A DNA stretch of 64,000 nucleotides from Bovifimicola ammoniilytica (lineage in GTDB: Bacteria; Bacillota; Clostridia; Lachnospirales; Lachnospiraceae). How positions within the stretch are numbered: the stretch's first letter is position 1; each line of letters begins with the position of its first letter. Both the position numbers and the translations under genes were made by a program. The stretch lies in contig NZ_JAOQJN010000001.1 in the NCBI RefSeq assembly GCF_025567085.1, forward strand, positions 248,001 to 312,000, read 5' to 3'. The notes beneath the pieces were generated by a model. That model was not told where the DNA came from and made no database searches. It was given only the letters and a program-made list of their open reading frames with translations. Positions 9,421 to 18,121 of this stretch are shown piece after piece.

Positions 9421-12400
9421 ATGAGCAAAGTAAGAAGAGTTTATGTTGAGAAAAAAGCACCTTATGCTGTTAAGGCTAAGGAACTTAAACATGAGATATC
9501 AAGTTATCTCGGAATTAAAACTGTAACAGGTGTCAGAGTTTTAGTAAGATATGATGTTGAAGACATATCGGAAGAGACTTATAAACAGGCGTTAGTTACA
9601 GTATTTTCAGAACCTCCGGTAGATACATTATATGAAGAAGAATTTCCATATGATGCAGAAAATGACCGTGTTTTTAGTGTAGAATTTCTTCCGGGACAGT
9701 TTGACCAGAGAGCAGATTCAGCAGTACAGTGTGTAAAATTTTTAAATGAAGATGAAGAACCTGTTATTAAATCAGCAACTACATATGTAATAGAGGGAAA
9801 GGTTACAGACGAAGAATTCGAAAGTATCAAGGCATTCTCTATTAACCCTGTAGATTCAAGAGAAACAGGATTAGAGAAACCTGAAACACTTGTGACAGTA
9901 TTCGATGAGCCTGCTGATGTAATTATATTTGATGGCTTTAAAGATATGGAAGAGGGAAAACTTAAAGAATTATATGATTCTTTAGGACTTGCAATGACAT
10001 TTAAAGATTTCCTCCATATTCAGAATTATTTTAAGAATGATGAAAACAGAGATCCATCAATGACAGAGATAAGAGTTCTCGATACATATTGGTCAGATCA
10101 CTGCCGTCATACAACATTTAATACAGAATTAACAGATATCGAGTTTGAAGATGGTTATTATAAGGCACCAATCGTTAAGACTTATGAAAGATATATTGAA
10201 GACAGAAATGTTATCTTCAAGGGAAGAGATGATAAATTTGTCTGCCTTATGGACTTAGCACTTATGGCAATGCGTAAGTTAAAGAAAGAGGGCAAGTTAG
10301 ACGACCAGGAGAAATCTGACGAGATTAATGCTTGTAGTATCGTAGTACCAGTAGAAATAGATAAAGAGGACGGCAAAGGTGTTATCACAGAAGAGTGGCT
10401 TGTCAACTTTAAGAATGAAACACATAACCACCCTACAGAGATAGAACCATTTGGTGGCGCTGCTACATGTCTTGGTGGTGCAATAAGAGATCCATTGTCA
10501 GGACGTACATATGTATATCAGGCAATGCGTGTTACAGGTGCAGCAGATCCTACCAAATCGATGAAAGATACTCTTAAAGGTAAATTACCACAGAAGAAGT
10601 TAGTTCGTGGAGCAGCAAACGGATACAGCTCATATGGTAACCAGATTGGTCTTGCAACAGGACTTGTTAAAGAGATTTATCACCCTGATTATGTAGCTAA
10701 GAGAATGGAAATCGGTGCAGTTATAGCAGCGGCTCCAAGATATGCTGTAAAACGTGAGAACTCTGATCCGGGAGATATCATTATCTTATTAGGTGGAAGA
10801 ACCGGACGTGATGGCTGTGGCGGTGCAACAGGTTCATCTAAGGTTCATACAGAGGCTTCAATCGAAACATGTGGTGCAGAAGTCCAGAAAGGTAATGCTC
10901 CTACAGAGAGAAAACTTCAGAGATTATTCAGAAGAGAAGAAGTAAGTAAATTAATTAAGAAATGTAATGACTTTGGCGCAGGCGGTGTATCAGTTGCCAT
11001 CGGTGAATTAGCAGATGGTCTTGATATCAATCTTGATAAAGTAACTAAGAAATATGCAGGTCTTGACGGAACAGAAATAGCTATTTCAGAATCACAGGAG
11101 AGAATGGCAGTAGTTATTGATCCTAAGGATGTTGCAGAATTCATGAAATATGCCAACGAAGAGAACCTTGAGGCTACAGAAGTTGCAGTCGTAACAGAAG
11201 AGCCAAGACTTGTTCTCAAATGGAGAGGTAAAGAGATAGTTAACCTTAAACGTTCATTCCTTGATACAAACGGTGCGCATCAGGAAAATGCAGTTAAGGT
11301 AGATATGCCTGACGAGAATAATAAGTTCTTCAAAGATGTTGAAGTGAAAGATGTTAAGAAAGCATGGACAGATACTCTTGCAGACTTAAATGTATGTTCA
11401 CAGAAAGGTCTTGTAGAAAGATTCGATGGTTCAATCGGTGCAGGTTCAGTATTTATGCCATTTGGTGGACGTTACCAGTTGACTGAGACACAGTCAATGG
11501 TTGCTAAACTTCCTGTATTAAAAGGTAAATGCGATACAGTAACAATGATGAGTTACGGTTTTGATCCATACCTTTCAAGCTGGAGCCCATATCATTCAGC
11601 AATATATGCAGTAACAGAGTCGGTTGCCAAGATAGTAGCAGCAGGCGGTGATTATAAGAAGATAAGATTCACATTCCAGGAATACTTCAGAAGAATGAAT
11701 TCTGACCCTGAACGCTGGAGCCAGCCATTTGCAGCTTTACTTGGTGCATATGATGCACAGTTAGGTTTCGGATTACCATCTATCGGTGGTAAGGACAGTA
11801 TGTCAGGAACATTTAATAATATAGATGTACCTCCAACATTAGTTTCATTTGCAGTTGATGTGGCTAAAGAGAAAGACATTATTACACCTGAATTTAAGAC
11901 ACCGGGTGATTCAATCGTATTATTCGAGATAGAAAGAGATGAATACGATTTACCTGTTTATGATAAAGTAATGAAATTATATGATGAGATTCATGAACTT
12001 ATCGGTAAAGGCGTAATTAAAGCAGCTTATTCAGTAGATGCCAAGGGCGTTGTAGCAGCAATCAGCAAGATGGCATTTGGTAACAAGCTTGGTATTAAAG
12101 TAAATGACGATGTAACTGTAGAAACATTATTTGGAAAGGGAATTGCTAATATCGTTGCAGAAGTAGACACAGCTAAATTATCAGAAGTAAAAGATGCAAA
12201 AGTAATTGGTGAAGTTACTGATACAAAATCATTTGTATATGGTGATGTAACAATTACAATGGACGAAGCTTTAGCAGCATGGGAGGGAACTTTAGAAAAA
12301 GTATTCCAGACTAAGTCAACAGATGATAAGAGCGTTGTAGATACAGGCGTATATTCAGCAGGAAGTATCTATGTATGCAAGAATAAGGTTGCAAAACCTA

Positions 12401-13191
12401 CAGTATTCATTCCTGTATTCCCTGGAACAAACTGTGAATACGACAGCGCAAAAGCATTTGAAAGAGCCGGTGCAAATGTCGTAACTAAAGTATTTAAGAA
12501 TCTTACAGCAGAAGATATAAGAGATTCTGTTAATATATTTGAAAATGCTATTTCACAGGCACAGATTATTATGTTCCCAGGCGGTTTCAGCGCAGGTGAT
12601 GAACCAGATGGTTCTGCTAAATTCTTCGCAACAGCATTCAGAAATGAGAAGCTTAAAGAAGCAGTTAATAAGTTATTAAATGAAAGAGATGGTCTTGCAC
12701 TTGGTATCTGTAATGGTTTCCAGGCACTTATCAAACTTGGACTTGTACCTAATGGACAGATAACAGGACAGGACGAGAATTCTCCAACATTAACATATAA
12801 CACAATCAACCGTCACGTATCTAAGATGGTATATACAAAGGTTGTTTCAAACAAATCACCTTGGTTACAGTTAGCTGAACTTGGTAAGACTTATGTAAAC
12901 CCAGCTTCACATGGTGAGGGCAGATTCGTAGCAAATGACGAATGGCTTAAGAAGTTATTCGAAAATGGTCAGGTTGCAACACAGTATGTAAATGAGCAGG
13001 GACTCCCTACAATGGACGAGGAATGGAATGTAAATGGCTCATATTGTGCAATCGAGGGTATTACAAGTCCTGATGGAAGATGCTTTGGTAAGATGGCTCA
13101 TTCAGAGAGACGTGGACAGTCAGTTGCCATAAATATTATTGGTGAACAGGATATGAAGATATTCGAGTCAGGTGTTAAATACTTCTCATAA
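9421..13191 (+). CDS. purL: Phosphoribosylformylglycinamidine synthase (fused PurL-PurQ)
   Basis: The fourth step of purine synthesis: it converts FGAR to FGAM using ATP and glutamine. The protein has about 1256 residues and contains both the synthetase part and a C-terminal glutamine amidotransferase. Visible landmarks are DHCRHTTF and FKNETHNHPTEIEPFGGAATCLGG in the synthetase, and GICNGFQ (nucleophile Cys) with a C-terminal SHGEGRF in the amidotransferase. The frame is open from 9361, but the ATG at 9421 has GGAGG five bases upstream and is the likely start. It stands alone here rather than inside a pur operon. Confidence 0.95.
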   Translation: MSKVRRVYVEKKAPYAVKAKELKHEISSYLGIKTVTGVRVLVRYDVEDISEETYKQALVTVFSEPPVDTLYEEEFPYDAENDRVFSVEFLPGQFDQRADSAVQCVKFLNEDEEPVIKSATTYVIEGKVTDEEFESIKAFSINPVDSRETGLEKPETLVTVFDEPADVIIFDGFKDMEEGKLKELYDSLGLAMTFKDFLHIQNYFKNDENRDPSMTEIRVLDTYWSDHCRHTTFNTELTDIEFEDGYYKAPIVKTYERYIEDRNVIFKGRDDKFVCLMDLALMAMRKLKKEGKLDDQEKSDEINACSIVVPVEIDKEDGKGVITEEWLVNFKNETHNHPTEIEPFGGAATCLGGAIRDPLSGRTYVYQAMRVTGAADPTKSMKDTLKGKLPQKKLVRGAANGYSSYGNQIGLATGLVKEIYHPDYVAKRMEIGAVIAAAPRYAVKRENSDPGDIIILLGGRTGRDGCGGATGSSKVHTEASIETCGAEVQKGNAPTERKLQRLFRREEVSKLIKKCNDFGAGGVSVAIGELADGLDINLDKVTKKYAGLDGTEIAISESQERMAVVIDPKDVAEFMKYANEENLEATEVAVVTEEPRLVLKWRGKEIVNLKRSFLDTNGAHQENAVKVDMPDENNKFFKDVEVKDVKKAWTDTLADLNVCSQKGLVERFDGSIGAGSVFMPFGGRYQLTETQSMVAKLPVLKGKCDTVTMMSYGFDPYLSSWSPYHSAIYAVTESVAKIVAAGGDYKKIRFTFQEYFRRMNSDPERWSQPFAALLGAYDAQLGFGLPSIGGKDSMSGTFNNIDVPPTLVSFAVDVAKEKDIITPEFKTPGDSIVLFEIERDEYDLPVYDKVMKLYDEIHELIGKGVIKAAYSVDAKGVVAAISKMAFGNKLGIKVNDDVTVETLFGKGIANIVAEVDTAKLSEVKDAKVIGEVTDTKSFVYGDVTITMDEALAAWEGTLEKVFQTKSTDDKSVVDTGVYSAGSIYVCKNKVAKPTVFIPVFPGTNCEYDSAKAFERAGANVVTKVFKNLTAEDIRDSVNIFENAISQAQIIMFPGGFSAGDEPDGSAKFFATAFRNEKLKEAVNKLLNERDGLALGICNGFQALIKLGLVPNGQITGQDENSPTLTYNTINRHVSKMVYTKVVSNKSPWLQLAELGKTYVNPASHGEGRFVANDEWLKKLFENGQVATQYVNEQGLPTMDEEWNVNGSYCAIEGITSPDGRCFGKMAHSERRGQSVAINIIGEQDMKIFESGVKYFS

Positions 13192-13204
13192 GAGAATAAT
13201 CTTG

Positions 13205-13232
13205 TTGCTTTATTTATCTGCTTTGGTATAAT
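13205..13232 (+). promoter_or_regulatory. Predicted promoter of the sortase gene
   Basis: TATAAT at 13227-13232 with a weak TTGCTT at 13205-13210 (16-base spacer), just upstream of the sortase gene. Confidence 0.45.
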
Positions 13233-13252
13233 AATATATAGATTTTACCAAG

Positions 13253-14128
13253 ATGAAAGGTATGGTTTATGTAATGAAACATATTAATGTGAAAGAAAGG
13301 TTTCAGAATAAGATAAAAGATTTAAAGAAGCATTCCAAGAAATATTATATAATAGAGAGTATCAGAAAACTTATTATGCTTTGTGCACTATGCGTATTCA
13401 CATATTCGGCATATGAACTCACTAATATATATTTAGATTATAAAGACAGTGATGATGAATACGAGAATATAGAGAAGATGTTCGAAGTGCCGAACATATC
13501 AGGAGATGAACAGACCACTGATATAGCTGGTAACAAGATAAGTAATACCAAGAACGAGGCGGTATGGAAGTATGATTATCAGGCACTTGTCAATATGAAT
13601 TCAGATGCCGTAGGCTGGATTAAACAGGATAACATTATAAGTTATCCTGTGCTTAAGGGGACTGATAACACTTACTATCTTACACATAATGCTGCACATA
13701 GAGAGAGTAAATCAGGTTCTATATTCGTAGATTACAGGGTTAATGAAGGAATGGAAGACAGAAACTGTATTATATATGGACATGATATGCTTAATAATTC
13801 AATGTTTGGTACATTAATTAAATATGCATCTAAATCATATTTTAAAGAGCATCCGACATTTGATATATATATAAAGGATAAAGGATATCGCTATTATATA
13901 TTTGCAACCTATGAGACAGATGAGATAGGTGATACGTATTCATATGTTTTTGCTGATGATGAAGAATTTCAGAGATATATAGACCTGTGTATGAGCAAAA
14001 GAGCATATGATACAGGTGTAAATGATATTAAACCAACAGATAAGATAATTACATTATCTACATGTACAAGAGGAGACCAGAGTAAGAGATTTATTGTACA
14101 AATGGTAAGAAGAGAAGAACTTACTTAA
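13253..14128 (+). CDS. srtB: Class B sortase
   Basis: A membrane-anchored transpeptidase that joins surface proteins to the cell wall or to each other. An N-terminal cytoplasmic stretch is followed by one transmembrane helix (about residues 38-62) and the sortase fold. The catalytic His is in YGHDMLNNSMFG (near 177), the Cys in TLSTCTRGD (near 271), and an Arg follows in SKRF. At 291 residues the size fits class B. The start is uncertain: ATGs at 13253, 13262 and 13274 are in frame and none has an ideally placed ribosome site. No sortase substrate with an obvious sorting signal is in the window. Confidence 0.88.
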   Translation: MKGMVYVMKHINVKERFQNKIKDLKKHSKKYYIIESIRKLIMLCALCVFTYSAYELTNIYLDYKDSDDEYENIEKMFEVPNISGDEQTTDIAGNKISNTKNEAVWKYDYQALVNMNSDAVGWIKQDNIISYPVLKGTDNTYYLTHNAAHRESKSGSIFVDYRVNEGMEDRNCIIYGHDMLNNSMFGTLIKYASKSYFKEHPTFDIYIKDKGYRYYIFATYETDEIGDTYSYVFADDEEFQRYIDLCMSKRAYDTGVNDIKPTDKIITLSTCTRGDQSKRFIVQMVRREELT

Positions 14129-14193
14129 TAAAATTACTCTTTGACTTCGAAAATACTGATAAATTACCTCATTTAATAAATATAAAAAAGTAC

Positions 14194-14222
14194 TTGCATT
14201 TTTTATATAAATGAGTTATTTT
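14194..14222 (+). promoter_or_regulatory. Predicted promoter of the glnN leader
   Basis: TTGCAT (14194-14199), a 17-base spacer and TATTTT (14217-14222). Transcription would start near 14229 and run through the hairpins and terminator ahead of glnN. A second TATAAT lies at 14410-14415, with TTGAAA 20 bases before it; that spacing is poor. Confidence 0.4.
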
Positions 14223-14228
14223 ATACAT

Positions 14229-14306
14229 ATAAGAAATCAGCAAGTGATTTCACACATATGGATTATATGAGGACAAAGGCGTTCCTAGCTAGGGGACGCC
14301 CTTTTT
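14229..14306 (+). promoter_or_regulatory. Structured leader with intrinsic terminator upstream of glnN
   Basis: The 313-base gap between srtB and glnN holds a 7-bp hairpin (GAAATCA-GCAAG-TGATTTC, around 14233-14251), a 5-bp hairpin (CATAT-GGATT-ATATG), and a terminator. The terminator pairs 14278-14285 with 14293-14300 and is followed by five Ts. It could end the sortase transcript, a ~75-nt small RNA, or act as an attenuator for glutamine synthetase. In some Clostridia glutamine synthetase is controlled by antitermination. The hairpin loops here are five bases, not the hexaloops expected for ANTAR targets, so the mechanism is open. Confidence 0.5.
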
Positions 14307-14441
14307 ATAGGAACAAATACAATATTAAGTTACAAATGTTTTTATAGTCTTATGTGATTGCGTACCGGAATATATTGAATTAATTGAAAATGTATTGTGG
14401 TCAGAATACTATAATTAACCATATGAAAGGAATGTATAACC

Positions 14442-16559
14442 ATGAGTGAAGCTTTAAACGTATCAAAAATTTTTGGTGAAGACGTTTTCAACGATACAGT
14501 TATGAAAGAACGTTTACCAAAAAAAGTTTATGAAGAATTAAGAAAAACAATCGATGAAGGCGCAGAATTAAGTTCAGCAGTAGCTGATTCGGTTGCAAAT
14601 GCTATGAAGGATTGGGCAATTGAAAAAGGTGCTACACATTACACACATTGGTTCCAGCCATTGACAGGTGTAACTGCTGAGAAACATGACTCATTTATTT
14701 CAGCACCTAAGTCAAACGGAAAAGTATTAATGGAATTCTCTGGAAAAGAATTAGTAAAAGGCGAGCCAGATGCATCATCATTCCCATCAGGTGGTCTTAG
14801 AGCAACATTTGAAGCGAGAGGATATACAGCATGGGATTGTACATCACCTGCATTTGTTAAGAGAGATGCAACAGGTGCGGTTCTTTGTATTCCGACAGCA
14901 TTTTGCTCATATACAGGTGAAGCTCTTGATAAAAAGACTCCATTACTTCGTTCGATGGAAGCAATTAATACACAGGCACTTCGTATTTTAAGATTATTTG
15001 GTAATACAACATCTAAGAGAGTTACTCCATCAGTTGGACCAGAACAGGAATATTTCTTAGTTGACAGAGAAAAATATTTAAAGAGAAAAGACCTTATCTT
15101 TACAGGTCGTACATTATTCGGTGCAATGCCACCAAAAGGACAGGAACTAGATGACCATTACTTCGGAAGTATTCGTGAAAGAATCGGTTCATTTATGAAA
15201 GACCTTAATGAAGAATTATGGAAATTAGGTGTATCTGCCAAGACACAGCATAATGAAGTTGCTCCTGCACAGCATGAGTTAGCTCCTATATATGCCGAGG
15301 CTAATATAGCAGTTGACCATAACCAGATTACAATGGAGACAATGAAGAAAGTAGCAGGACGTCATGGTATGGTTTGCCTTCTTCATGAGAAACCATTTGC
15401 AGGTGTTAATGGTTCAGGTAAACATAATAACTGGTCAATCACAACAGATGATGGAATTAATATGTTAGACCCAGGTAAGACACCACATGAGAATAAACAG
15501 TTCTTGCTTGTATTAACAGCTATTATGTCAGCAGTTGATAAACATGCAGATTTACTTCGTGAATCAGCAGCTAACCCAGGCAACGACCACAGATTAGGAG
15601 CAAATGAAGCACCACCAGCTATCATTTCAATGTTCTTAGGCGACCAGTTAGGTGACGTATTAAATCAGTTAATCAGCACAGGTGATGCAACAAGCAGTTT
15701 AAAAGCAGGCAGATTACAGACAGGTGTAAGCACACTTCCTGATTTAAAGAAGGATGCAACAGACAGAAACAGAACATCACCATTTGCATTTACGGGTAAT
15801 AAATTCGAATTCAGAGCACTTGGTTCATCAGATTCAGTTGCCAGCCCTAACGTTGTTCTTAATACAATCGTTGCTGAAGCATTCTGTGATATTGCAGATG
15901 AACTTGAGAAAGCAGACGATTTTGAATTAGCATTACATGACCTTATCAAGAAATTAGCAACAGAACATCAGAGAATCGTATTCAATGGAGACGGTTATTC
16001 AGATGAATGGATTGTTGAAGCTGAGAGAAGAGGTTTACCAAACATCAAGACTATGGTTGATGCTATTCCGGCTCTAACAACAGATAAGGCTATCAAGTTA
16101 TTTGAAAAATTCGGTGTATTTACAAAGGCAGAATTAGAGTCTCGTGCAGAAGTACAGTACGAAGCATATTCTAAAGCATTAAATATTGAAGCAAAGGCTA
16201 TGATTGATATTGCAGGCAAACAGATTATTCCTGCCGTAATCAAAGCTACAACAGAACTTTCTACATCAATTGCATCAGTTAAGTCAGCAGCAGTAGGTGC
16301 AGATACAAGTGTACAGGAAGAACTCTTAGTTGAGACTTCAGCATTACTTGCAGAGACACAGAAAGCTCTTGCTAACTTGAAGAAAGCTATAGCCGAAGCA
16401 GCAACTAAAGAAGAGGGCAAAGAACAGGCTACATTCTTCAAAGATGTAATCAGAGAAGCAATGGCAGATTTAAGAACACCTGTTGACAAACTTGAGATGA
16501 TTGTTGATAAAGACTTATGGCCAATGCCATCATATGGTGATTTAATATTTGAAGTTTAA
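14442..16559 (+). CDS. glnN: Glutamine synthetase type III
   Basis: This enzyme makes glutamine from glutamate, ammonia and ATP, the main ammonia-assimilation step. At 705 residues it matches the long GSIII class rather than the ~450-residue GSI. Typical motifs are GGLRATFEARGYTAWD, GPEQEYFLVD, HNEVAPAQHE, FAGVNGSGKHNNWS, GNDHRLGANEAPPA and the RNRTSPFAFTG segment. A ribosome site (GAAAGGA) precedes the ATG. Expression is probably tied to nitrogen status through the leader described above. Directly after its stop begins the first copy of a structured repeat, whose first hairpin can serve as terminator. Confidence 0.96.
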   Translation: MSEALNVSKIFGEDVFNDTVMKERLPKKVYEELRKTIDEGAELSSAVADSVANAMKDWAIEKGATHYTHWFQPLTGVTAEKHDSFISAPKSNGKVLMEFSGKELVKGEPDASSFPSGGLRATFEARGYTAWDCTSPAFVKRDATGAVLCIPTAFCSYTGEALDKKTPLLRSMEAINTQALRILRLFGNTTSKRVTPSVGPEQEYFLVDREKYLKRKDLIFTGRTLFGAMPPKGQELDDHYFGSIRERIGSFMKDLNEELWKLGVSAKTQHNEVAPAQHELAPIYAEANIAVDHNQITMETMKKVAGRHGMVCLLHEKPFAGVNGSGKHNNWSITTDDGINMLDPGKTPHENKQFLLVLTAIMSAVDKHADLLRESAANPGNDHRLGANEAPPAIISMFLGDQLGDVLNQLISTGDATSSLKAGRLQTGVSTLPDLKKDATDRNRTSPFAFTGNKFEFRALGSSDSVASPNVVLNTIVAEAFCDIADELEKADDFELALHDLIKKLATEHQRIVFNGDGYSDEWIVEAERRGLPNIKTMVDAIPALTTDKAIKLFEKFGVFTKAELESRAEVQYEAYSKALNIEAKAMIDIAGKQIIPAVIKATTELSTSIASVKSAAVGADTSVQEELLVETSALLAETQKALANLKKAIAEAATKEEGKEQATFFKDVIREAMADLRTPVDKLEMIVDKDLWPMPSYGDLIFEV

Positions 16560-16567
16560 TCAGATGA

Positions 16568-16813
16568 TATAATTATATATGCTATTAAAAAATATCTAAT
16601 TATATAAATAATTAGACGGATATAGTGATTTTAGAAGCCACATTACCGGAATAATATAGATTCTGGTAATGTGGCTTTTGCTTACCAGGAAATTTCGTTG
16701 AAATTGTCCTGGTAAGCAAAAACGCTCCGCGAGGATCACACTGCGGCGGAGTAGAAAATGTTGCTATCGCAACCCGCCGCAGGCGGAGAATGTCGCAGGC
16801 GACATTCTTTATT
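16568..16813 (+). repeat. Structured direct repeat, copy A (multi-hairpin, ~246 bp)
   Basis: Copy A starts nine bases after glnN. It contains a 16-bp stem from GCCACATTACC to GGTAATGTGGC, then TTTT (terminator-like). Next is a long stem from GCTTACCAGGA to TCCTGGTAAGC. A GC-rich part with several small hairpins follows: CTCCGC/GCGGAG, GTTGC/GCAAC, CCGCC/GGCGG and GAATGTCGC/GCGACATTC. It is about 97% identical to copy B at 17541-17785. The GC-rich half stands out in this AT-rich sequence. It may be an interspersed element or RNA; it carries no open reading frame. Confidence 0.85.
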
Positions 16814-16837
16814 TCGTATATAATTTTGTAGCAGTGG

Positions 16838-16866
16838 TTGACAGTACAACTTATATGTTGTATTAT
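16838..16866 (+). promoter_or_regulatory. Promoter and palindromic operator of the toxin-antitoxin pair
   Basis: A perfect TTGACA (16838-16843), 17-base spacer and TATTAT (16861-16866). The perfect inverted repeat TACAAC-TTATAT-GTTGTA (16845-16862) fills the spacer. That is the expected place for repression by the antitoxin or the toxin-antitoxin complex. Confidence 0.7.
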
Positions 16867-16897
16867 TATTTCAGACAAAAGAATGGGAGGTTTATAA

Positions 16898-17236
16898 ATG
16901 ATAATAAGACCATATTGTTCTGCTTCAGGAAGAAATTTAATATATGAGTATATTGATTCGTTATCAATAGAAGAGCAAGTTGACGGTTATACGGTGTTAC
17001 AGCATATGGAGAAGGGAGAATTTGATAAAATTTTCTTTAAACCATGGGAAAAGAAAATTTATGAAGTGTATTTTCAAAAGCATAATCGCATATTCTATAT
17101 TATGACAGATAAAGAAAATATATATTTGCTTCATGCCTGTAAGAAACAGAAGAACAAAACTGAGAAGAAGGATGCGAATATTGTTCGAAAACGTGCGAAA
17201 GAATTAGGCGAGATATTGAGAAAGAAATTTATATGA
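16898..17236 (+). CDS. higB: HigB/RelE-type toxin (Gp49-like family)
   Basis: A predicted 112-residue mRNA interferase toxin of the RelE/HigB superfamily, phage Gp49-like branch. The central IYEVYFQKHNRIFYI strand region and the LLHACKKQKNKTEKKD segment are characteristic. GGGAGG lies seven bases before the ATG. The toxin gene comes first and the antitoxin second, the usual higBA order. The pair is boxed in by two ~245-bp direct repeats, which suggests it arrived or moved as a cassette. Whether the toxin is active cannot be told from sequence. Confidence 0.85.
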   Translation: MIIRPYCSASGRNLIYEYIDSLSIEEQVDGYTVLQHMEKGEFDKIFFKPWEKKIYEVYFQKHNRIFYIMTDKENIYLLHACKKQKNKTEKKDANIVRKRAKELGEILRKKFI

Positions 17237-17248
17237 GGAGTGACGAGT

Positions 17249-17545
17249 ATGCCATTTATTCAAACTAGTGTAGAAAAGAAAATTGAACTTAAGAGAGAAA
17301 GTAATCCTGAATTCAAAAAGAATTGGGATGAATCCCGTGCTGAATATAAATTAATAGGAGAAATGATATCATTACGAAAAAAAGAAAAAATGACTCAAAA
17401 AGAATTAGCGGCATTAACAGGAAATAAACAGCAGGTGATATCAAGAATTGAGCGTAAAGAAAGTATTCCGACAATAAGAGCATTTAGTAGAATACTTGAT
17501 GCTTTAGGATATGAATTGCAGATTGTTAAAAAGAAATCATTATAA
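17249..17545 (+). CDS. higA: HigA-type XRE antitoxin
   Basis: A predicted 98-residue antitoxin with a Cro/C1-type helix-turn-helix near residues 36-90 (MTQKELAALTGNKQQVISRIERKESIP). It would neutralise the upstream toxin and repress the shared promoter at its palindrome. The ATG at 17249 has GAGGAG at 17235-17240; a GTG at 17240 is an alternative. It begins 12 bases after the toxin stop. Its TAA stop codon lies within the first bases of repeat copy B, so the repeat boundary coincides with the end of the gene. Confidence 0.88.
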   Translation: MPFIQTSVEKKIELKRESNPEFKKNWDESRAEYKLIGEMISLRKKEKMTQKELAALTGNKQQVISRIERKESIPTIRAFSRILDALGYELQIVKKKSL

Positions 17546-17785
17546 TTATATATGCTATTAAAAATATCTAATTATATAAATAATTAGACGGATATAGTGA
17601 TTTTAGAAGCCGCATTACCGGAATAATATGGATTCCGGTAATGTGGTTTTTGCTTACCAGGAAATTTCGTTGAAATTGTCCTGGTAAGCAAAAACGCTCC
17701 GCGAGGATCACACTGCGGCGGAGTAGAAAATGTTGCTATCGCAACCCGCCGCAGGCGGAGAATGTCGCTTGCGACATTCTTTATT
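17541..17785 (+). repeat. Structured direct repeat, copy B (multi-hairpin, ~245 bp)
   Basis: The second copy, offset 973 bases from copy A, beginning at the antitoxin stop codon. It differs from copy A by one A in a run and about six substitutions. Several of these lie in hairpin stems or loops and keep the pairing: the G-T pair of the first stem becomes G-C, and the loop of the last stem changes from AG to TT. Confidence 0.85.
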
Positions 17786-17835
17786 CTTGTCTGAACAAAT
17801 TAATTTGTTATTTATAAAACTTCTATAATAACGAA

Positions 17836-17857
17836 AAAAAGTGCCGAAGCACTTTTT
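17836..17857 (+). terminator. Bidirectional-looking intrinsic terminator
   Basis: AAAAAGTGC pairs with GCACTTTTT around a CGAA loop, with A and T tracts on both sides. It separates the repeat/toxin-antitoxin block from the next operon. The ~160 bases from here to the promoter hold only AT-rich sequence with no gene I can support. Confidence 0.75.
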
Positions 17858-18013
17858 CTATATAAAACAAAAAGGGAGTAATATGAAAAAAATATAAAAA
17901 GAAAATCTTTTTTCTATAATAAATACTATAAAGGATAATAATTAATAAACAATGTGTATTATATTAAACTAAAACTAACAAAATATGAATAAAATGTGAA
18001 CAAGGGGGCTTAA

Positions 18014-18042
18014 TTGACCGTATAACAAAGATTTGGTATAAT
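18014..18042 (+). promoter_or_regulatory. Predicted promoter of the zinc-ribbon/TPM operon
   Basis: TTGACC (18014-18019), exactly 17 bases, TATAAT (18037-18042), about 80 bases before the gene at 18122. Confidence 0.65.
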
Positions 18043-18121
18043 GTTTCCGTATAAGAAATATATTAGAAACTAAATCAATCAGATAAATTTGCAATAAGGA
18101 AAGAAAGGACTGATAAGAAAG

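Noticed and set aside
14229..14306. ANTAR-type antitermination target or glutamine riboswitch before glnN
   Set aside because: The hairpin loops are five bases and lack the conserved hexaloop pattern; no riboswitch core is recognisable.
17883..17897. Short open frame with GGGAG and ATG after repeat B
   Set aside because: It has only four codons before a stop and no conserved context. It may be a relic of a gene start, but nothing more can be supported.
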